A stretch of 10,891 nucleotides of DNA from an uncultured Pirellula sp. GTDB taxonomy: Bacteria; Planctomycetota; Planctomycetia; Pirellulales; Pirellulaceae. The notes below the pieces were generated by a model. The model searched no databases. It was not told the origin of the DNA and saw nothing but the letters and a program-made list of their open reading frames with translations. Positions 7,038-10,891 of the stretch are shown piece after piece (the stretch's first letter is position 1; each line of letters opens with the position of its first letter). The stretch covers positions 1 to 10,891 of the forward strand of contig CAILTZ010000279.1 of the NCBI GenBank assembly GCA_903837255.1, read 5' to 3'. The position numbers were made by a program, and so were the translations under genes.

Positions 7038-10000
7038 ATGGGAATTGACGCATCCAGATCTGCAAACAGCAATCGTTCCAAGCAGCAAGAACGACGCAAA
7101 GGCTTTCGCAATATCCTGTGCGAGAACCTGGAGCGTCGCGAAGTCATGGCAGGGGATATCCTCGACCTTGACTTCCGTCTCTTGTCGGTCGCTCCGAACA
7201 CCGGCGAGACGTTCTCGACGACTCGGTCCAACACCCTCAGTGAGTCCCCCAGGGAGTTGATCTTCCGATTCGCCGGTGGCGACGATGTGCGTCAATCGAC
7301 ACTTCGCAACGGGATTCGAATCTCCCGCTCGGGTGGCGATGGCGTCTTCGGGACCGGTGGCGTTTCAACCGACATCATCGTAACGCCCGAGTACCTGGAT
7401 TTTGCAGATACGGCCAACCGCCGAGTCGTGGTGGCTCGATTCTCACAACCGCTAACAGACGACCTTTACAACGTAGAAATCTTTGGCGCGGATATTCCAG
7501 CCCAAGGCATCAATGCGGTTCGAAACGTGGTCAACGATCCGCTCAAGCCGCGCAAATCAGGGACCGATCGTGATAGCTACGTGTTCAACCTCGAGCTCGG
7601 CACCAAAATCACGGCCATCGTCCCGCAACCGATGAATCGCGCGACAAATGGAACCTTGTCCCAAAAGCTCGATACGATCGATGTCTACTTCAATGATTCC
7701 GAACTCTACGATCGCAAAATCTCCACAGGGGATCTTGCCCCTAAAGCAGACCCAACCGTTGTCGATCCACGTTTCTACAACCTGATTGCGACCACCGATT
7801 CGGTCAGCCCGTTTGACGACCGAGTCTTCAACCCGATCAAGGTCACGTTTGATCCGGCGACCAAGATGGCTTCGCTACAGTTTGCCGGCCCTATCAACTC
7901 CTTGGCAGGTTCTGGCACGTATCGATTGCGCGTCGGATCGGATTCACCGATCTCGTCGGTCGTTAACAACACGACCGTTCCGCTGGTCACGCCCGCTACC
8001 GATCCGCAAGGCTATCTCAGCGGAGCTTATAGCATCAACTCCGGAGTACCGATTTCAAACAGTTTCTCTTCGATTTTTGAGCAAGAGATCCGAACCGTCT
8101 CGAACCCACTCCAACTTGATTTCCCTGGGAGCAGCCAAGAGCCCGGGCACCGCGACATCCAAGAGGACCGATCGCTGCGCTCTCCGGATGTGATTTGGGG
8201 GCCACCGAACTTTGCTCCCGATTCAAACGCCGAAATCCAGAGCATCCGATACAACTTCATGGAGAACCAAGCCTACGGCGTGGACTCCTCAGGTCGACGA
8301 CTCTTCACATCGGTTTCCACCGAGCAAAAGCAACGGATTCGTGAAGTCTTTGAATTCTATTCAAGGTACCTCGGTGTGGACTTCCGGGAATATGCTGGTC
8401 CAATCGGATATCTGTTGTTGGCGATTCCCCAAAACGGGGGACAGTCTCTGATCGATAACACTTCGTTCACCCTGACCAACAATGGCATCACCGCTATTTT
8501 TGAGTTCGATGGCGATGGCAGTGGGTCGACGATCCCAGGCAGCCAAACCATTCCATTTACAGCCGCATCGACGCAAGCCGATGTCATCAACGCGGCGATT
8601 TCCGCGATCAATAGTTTTCCAAAACTAGGTCTAATCGCCACCGACACCGGAAATGGCAGCATCAATCTCGGACTGATTCCCAACTCGGCAATCAAGATTC
8701 CAGTGATTCTGCAAACTATCCTGACGACCTCCCGAGACACTCGAGGATTTTTAAGTGTCATCGTCGGTGACATGATCCCAATCAACAGCACCATAAGCGG
8801 ACCAGGAGATTTGCTTGGTGTAGCTGGGACCACGACGGATCCCGATGACCCCAACACATCTTGGGATATGGTCATCATGGACGGTTCCGAACCTTGGGAC
8901 ACCGCTTTTGGCTTTGGAGTCTCTCAAAAACCGCTGGGTGGTGAAGTCGTTCCCACGGCTCCCGCACCCGGTCAGTTGACCAACCCTCAAGACGGTCCGT
9001 TTAGTTTCTTCACCACCGCAATGCACGAGATAGGGCACATGCTCGGTCTTGACCACACCTACGATCTGCCCGCTGGCACGATTATGGGTAGCGACAACAA
9101 CGGTGGCACGACCAATGCAAGCGGCGGAGTGGTCGGAACTCGACTCAACTCGAGCGCCAATCCGCTCGAACAAATCTTCCCAGGCACGATCGATCAAATC
9201 CACGGTCAACATGCCTTCCGACCCGACAACCGAGATGTCGATCTTTATCAATTCAAATTGACATCCAACGGCCAAGTCCGCCTGGAAACCATCGCCGAAC
9301 GCCTCAACGATTCGAGCAACCTCGATACGTACCTGACATTGCTCAAGCGGGACTCGGTCACCGGCGCTTTGTCGATCGTTTCGGTCAACAACAACTACTT
9401 CAGCCAAGACTCCTTGATCGATGTTCCGCTGACGGCCGGCGAGTACTTTGTGGCTGTCACCGGCAAAGGAAACGAAGACAACGACCCCCAAGTTCTCGAC
9501 ACCGGAAGCGGAGCGACCAGCCAAGGCCGCTATCAACTCCGTTTCGATTTCAAGAGCACCAACGCTAGCAGCATCTCCGAGCAGAGCTTCACATCGACGG
9601 CCGTCGGATCGGCATTAGATGGCGATGGCGATGGCATCGCTGGCGGCGACTTCAACTTCTGGTTCCGCGCCGCCGGTGCTTACGGTACCGCATCGGCTAC
9701 ACCTCGCACCTTGATCGTCGACAAAGCCTACTCAGGCCTGACAACCCTAGGCACTCTGGCTCAGCCCTTCAAAACGATCTCTGCGGCAGTAAGCGCAGCT
9801 CAACCAGGGGATATCATCCGCTTGGCAGGCCTCGATCCAGCCAATCCGCTTCCTCAATTAACCACCGTAAAAGCTTACGAAATCGGTAAAGGTGCGTTCG
9901 GCTCGACCCTCTCCGACGGTGATCGGCTCGAGGTCCCCAAAGGAGTCACCTTGATGATCGACGCCGGTGCGATTCTTAAGCTTGGCAACGCACGAGTGAT

Positions 10001-10891
10001 GGTCGGTTCCGATGGCGTGATCGATCGCTCTGGCGCTGCGATCCAAGTCCTCGGTACTCCAACCCTACCGGTTTACTTTACCGCTTACTCGGATCAGTCT
10101 TTGGGAATAGACACCAATCCGCTCGAGACTACACCCAAACCGGGCGACTGGGGCGGGATCGAGATCCGCAACGAGGTCGATCGTTCTCAAGGCCGATTCG
10201 ATCGCGAGCGCGAAGGTATATTCCTGAACACCATCTCCAATGCAAGGATGACCTACGGTGGTGGTTTGGTCGGCTCAGGAGCTCAAGCCAAGGTCACCAG
10301 TCCAATCGAATTGAGTGAAGCCCGTCCGCTGATTTTCGGTAATTCGATTACGCGCAGTGCCGATTCGGCCATGAGCGCCGATCCGAACAGCTTTGAGGAA
10401 ACCCTCTTTACCGAACCGCGATATCAAAACGCCGGCGCGTTTGTGCCCGATTACCGTCGCGTCGGTCCGGTCATTTATAACAATGACATTCGCAACAACA
10501 CCATCAACGGCCTGTTCGTTCGCGTTGAAACTCTTCCCGGTCAACCGACCAAATCGCTTACGACCCACGCACGGATCGATGACTCCGAAGTCACCTTGGT
10601 CTTTGGCGAAAACTTGCTGATCGCAGGAACCCCCGGCGGAGCTATCAATGAGATCGCAGGACCGAATACTTCGCTGATGCTCTTGACGAACGTTGCACCG
10701 ACCTCCGGTAGCGGATTCGTCAATGCCTCGGCCCTTGAGTACATCGTGACTTACATGGACCGCTTCGGCCAAGAGAGCCTGCCGAGCGTCAGCAAAAGCG
10801 CCGTGGTTCCGGCAGGCCGATCGATGCGTCTATCGAATATTCCTGTCGCAACCAGCGACTACGTATCGCGACGCATCTATCGCCGTGTGAA
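7038..10891 (+). CDS. Giant modular secreted metzincin-type metalloprotease with PPC and beta-helix domains; 3' partial
   Basis: The frame runs open from the ATG at 7038 to the window edge (1284 full codons, no stop). This is the first ATG after an in-frame TGA at 6984; a weak AAGG (7025-7028) lies nine bases upstream. Domain order by residue: basic N-terminus with L-E-R-R-E-V-M-A-G-D (31-40) and no hydrophobic signal peptide; Ig-like domain (about 45-160); second Ig-like domain (about 190-302); metalloprotease (about 402-700) with H-E-I-G-H-M-L-G-L-D-H (663-673) and Met-turn T-I-M-G (Met683); PPC domain (733-839); D-G-D-G-D-G-I-A-G-G linker (about 861-870); beta-helix (about 892-1170) containing G-D-W-G-G-I; and a fibronectin-III-like segment with R-R-I-Y-R-R at the edge. 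The zinc ligands (His663, His667, His673) and catalytic Glu664 are intact, so peptidase activity is likely. The substrate is unknown. A DG/FEF module interrupts the protease domain at residues 456-566. Confidence 0.92.
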   Translation, partial: MGIDASRSANSNRSKQQERRKGFRNILCENLERREVMAGDILDLDFRLLSVAPNTGETFSTTRSNTLSESPRELIFRFAGGDDVRQSTLRNGIRISRSGGDGVFGTGGVSTDIIVTPEYLDFADTANRRVVVARFSQPLTDDLYNVEIFGADIPAQGINAVRNVVNDPLKPRKSGTDRDSYVFNLELGTKITAIVPQPMNRATNGTLSQKLDTIDVYFNDSELYDRKISTGDLAPKADPTVVDPRFYNLIATTDSVSPFDDRVFNPIKVTFDPATKMASLQFAGPINSLAGSGTYRLRVGSDSPISSVVNNTTVPLVTPATDPQGYLSGAYSINSGVPISNSFSSIFEQEIRTVSNPLQLDFPGSSQEPGHRDIQEDRSLRSPDVIWGPPNFAPDSNAEIQSIRYNFMENQAYGVDSSGRRLFTSVSTEQKQRIREVFEFYSRYLGVDFREYAGPIGYLLLAIPQNGGQSLIDNTSFTLTNNGITAIFEFDGDGSGSTIPGSQTIPFTAASTQADVINAAISAINSFPKLGLIATDTGNGSINLGLIPNSAIKIPVILQTILTTSRDTRGFLSVIVGDMIPINSTISGPGDLLGVAGTTTDPDDPNTSWDMVIMDGSEPWDTAFGFGVSQKPLGGEVVPTAPAPGQLTNPQDGPFSFFTTAMHEIGHMLGLDHTYDLPAGTIMGSDNNGGTTNASGGVVGTRLNSSANPLEQIFPGTIDQIHGQHAFRPDNRDVDLYQFKLTSNGQVRLETIAERLNDSSNLDTYLTLLKRDSVTGALSIVSVNNNYFSQDSLIDVPLTAGEYFVAVTGKGNEDNDPQVLDTGSGATSQGRYQLRFDFKSTNASSISEQSFTSTAVGSALDGDGDGIAGGDFNFWFRAAGAYGTASATPRTLIVDKAYSGLTTLGTLAQPFKTISAAVSAAQPGDIIRLAGLDPANPLPQLTTVKAYEIGKGAFGSTLSDGDRLEVPKGVTLMIDAGAILKLGNARVMVGSDGVIDRSGAAIQVLGTPTLPVYFTAYSDQSLGIDTNPLETTPKPGDWGGIEIRNEVDRSQGRFDREREGIFLNTISNARMTYGGGLVGSGAQAKVTSPIELSEARPLIFGNSITRSADSAMSADPNSFEETLFTEPRYQNAGAFVPDYRRVGPVIYNNDIRNNTINGLFVRVETLPGQPTKSLTTHARIDDSEVTLVFGENLLIAGTPGGAINEIAGPNTSLMLLTNVAPTSGSGFVNASALEYIVTYMDRFGQESLPSVSKSAVVPAGRSMRLSNIPVATSDYVSRRIYRRV
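7128..7157 (+). other. LEPR-type N-terminal motif of gene 2
   Basis: Residues 31-40 read L-E-R-R-E-V-M-A-G-D, preceded by a basic stretch (residues 13-24) and C-E-N. This resembles the LEPR-x-L-L type N-terminal motif seen near the start of very large planctomycete and related proteins. Its place near residue 35 supports the chosen ATG. A role in targeting or export is suspected from its constant position but is not shown by the sequence. Confidence 0.75.
8241..9140 (+). other. Metzincin/matrixin-like zinc protease domain in gene 2
   Basis: The domain starts near S-I-R-Y-N-F, runs through Q-R-I-R-E-V-F-E-F-Y-S-R-Y-L-G-V-D-F (the helix and strand before the active site), is interrupted by a DG/FEF module, and resumes with G-F-L-S-V-I-V-G-D-M (8745-8774). 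It then reaches T-T-A-M-H-E-I-G-H-M-L-G-L-D-H (active-site codons 9024-9056) and the Met-turn methionine at 9084-9086. The H-E-x-x-H-x-x-G-x-x-H signature plus a Met-turn ten residues after the third histidine is the metzincin hallmark. Subfamily assignment is uncertain. Confidence 0.87.
8403..8735 (+). repeat. DG/FEF module inserted within the protease domain of gene 2 (R8)
   Basis: From I-G-Y-L-L-L-A-I-P and L-I-D-N-T-S-F-T-L-T-N to L-T-T-S-R this segment matches the gene 1 copy at 3024-3344. That copy has G-T-L-L-L-Q-V-P, L-V-D-N-T-S-F-T-I-T-N, shared T-A-I-F-E-F-D-G and S-G-S-T-I-P-G-S, and L-T-T-A-R. A hand alignment of the 84-residue core gives 51 identities. The flanks, F-R-E-Y-A-G and G-F-L-S-V-I-V-G-D-M, look like adjacent pieces of the protease fold. 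An intein is unlikely because no Cys/Ser and His-Asn splice-junction residues are seen. Confidence 0.75.
9234..9554 (+). other. PPC domain in gene 2
   Basis: It follows the protease after the linker H-G-Q-H-A-F-R-P-D-N-R, opening with D-V-D-L-Y-Q-F-K-L, then L-D-T-Y-L-T-L-L, a D-S-L-I-D-V-P-L strand, A-G-E-Y-F-V-A-V-T-G, and ending G-R-Y-Q-L-R-F-D-F. The order protease then PPC is the standard family arrangement. It matches the PPC-like domain at the left edge of the window. Confidence 0.85.
9618..10560 (+). other. Acidic DGDGDG linker and right-handed beta-helix region in gene 2
   Basis: A D-G-D-G-D-G-I-A-G-G-D-F-N-F-W-F segment (9618-9665) precedes L-I-V-D-K-A-Y-S-G and T-I-S-A-A-V-S-A-A-Q-P-G-D-I-I-R-L, the usual entry of DUF1565-like parallel beta-helices. 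Later signatures are P-K-G-V-T-L-M-I-D-A-G-A-I-L-K, P-G-D-W-G-G-I-E-I and N-N-D-I-R-N-N-T-I-N-G-L-F-V-R. Such helices in extracellular proteins bind or cleave polysaccharides or act as passive stalks. No catalytic residues can be assigned here. Confidence 0.72.
10704..10891 (+). other. Fibronectin-III-like segment at the right edge of gene 2
   Basis: A-L-E-Y-I-V-T-Y-M-D-R-F-G-Q-E-S-L-P-S, then M-R-L-S-N-I-P and S-R-R-I-Y-R-R form a beta-strand pattern seen in fibronectin-III-like units that follow beta-helices in related giant proteins. The domain is cut by the window end. Confidence 0.5.

Noticed and set aside
6924..7038. One giant gene broken by a stop codon
   Set aside because: Both genes are in the same frame, but the gap has a second in-frame stop (TGA at 6984). 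The first protein ends with a typical dockerin and tail, and the second opens with an LEPR-type N-terminal motif, so these are two genes.
8403..8735. Intein or intron within the protease
   Set aside because: The segment is in frame, lacks intein splice-junction residues and endonuclease motifs, and clearly matches a repeat module of the neighbouring gene.
8751..9536. Minus-strand open frame of 261 codons over the protease
   Set aside because: It is antisense to the HExxH and PPC coding sequence, which is well supported. The translation shows no domain and no credible start context.

Overview
The window looks like part of a Planctomycetes chromosome, most likely a Rhodopirellula/Pirellula-type member of the Pirellulaceae. 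This is an inference from protein style; no rRNA or other phylogenetic marker is present. The signs are two head-to-tail giant secreted or surface-type proteins, a LERR-x-x-MAGD motif at the N-terminus of the second, a GEVED module, cadherin-like repeats, a C-terminal dockerin, and moderately GC-rich coding sequence.

Layout: (1) 1-6926, plus strand, is the C-terminal 2307 residues of a giant gene whose start lies upstream. It reads: PPC-like beta-sandwich; a first DG/FEF module; the end of a probable beta-helix; an Ig-like stretch; an array of DG/FEF modules; a GEVED domain; six cadherin-like domains; a dockerin; and an acidic tail. (2) 6927-7037 is a 111-base gap holding a perfect 8-bp hairpin and no convincing promoter. 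(3) 7038-10891, plus strand, is the first 1284 codons of a second giant gene, open at the right edge. It reads: LEPR-type N-terminus; two Ig-like domains; a metzincin-type zinc protease with HEIGHMLGLDH and a downstream Met-turn; a PPC domain; an acidic DGDGDG linker; a beta-helix; and a fibronectin-III-like segment. No tRNA, rRNA, CRISPR array, insertion sequence or believable minus-strand gene was seen.

The two genes look like paralogues with a common blueprint, probably secreted or cell-surface adhesin/protease proteins. The most unusual signal is a roughly 100-residue module (core D-G/N-x-x-F-T-I ... F-E-F ... A-I-N ... G-N-G) that occurs about seven times in the first gene, some copies only as halves. 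A further copy sits inside the protease domain of the second gene, between the substrate-side half and the zinc-binding helix. That copy most resembles the module at about 3024-3344 of the first gene (51 of 84 aligned residues identical by hand count), which suggests module shuffling between the neighbours.
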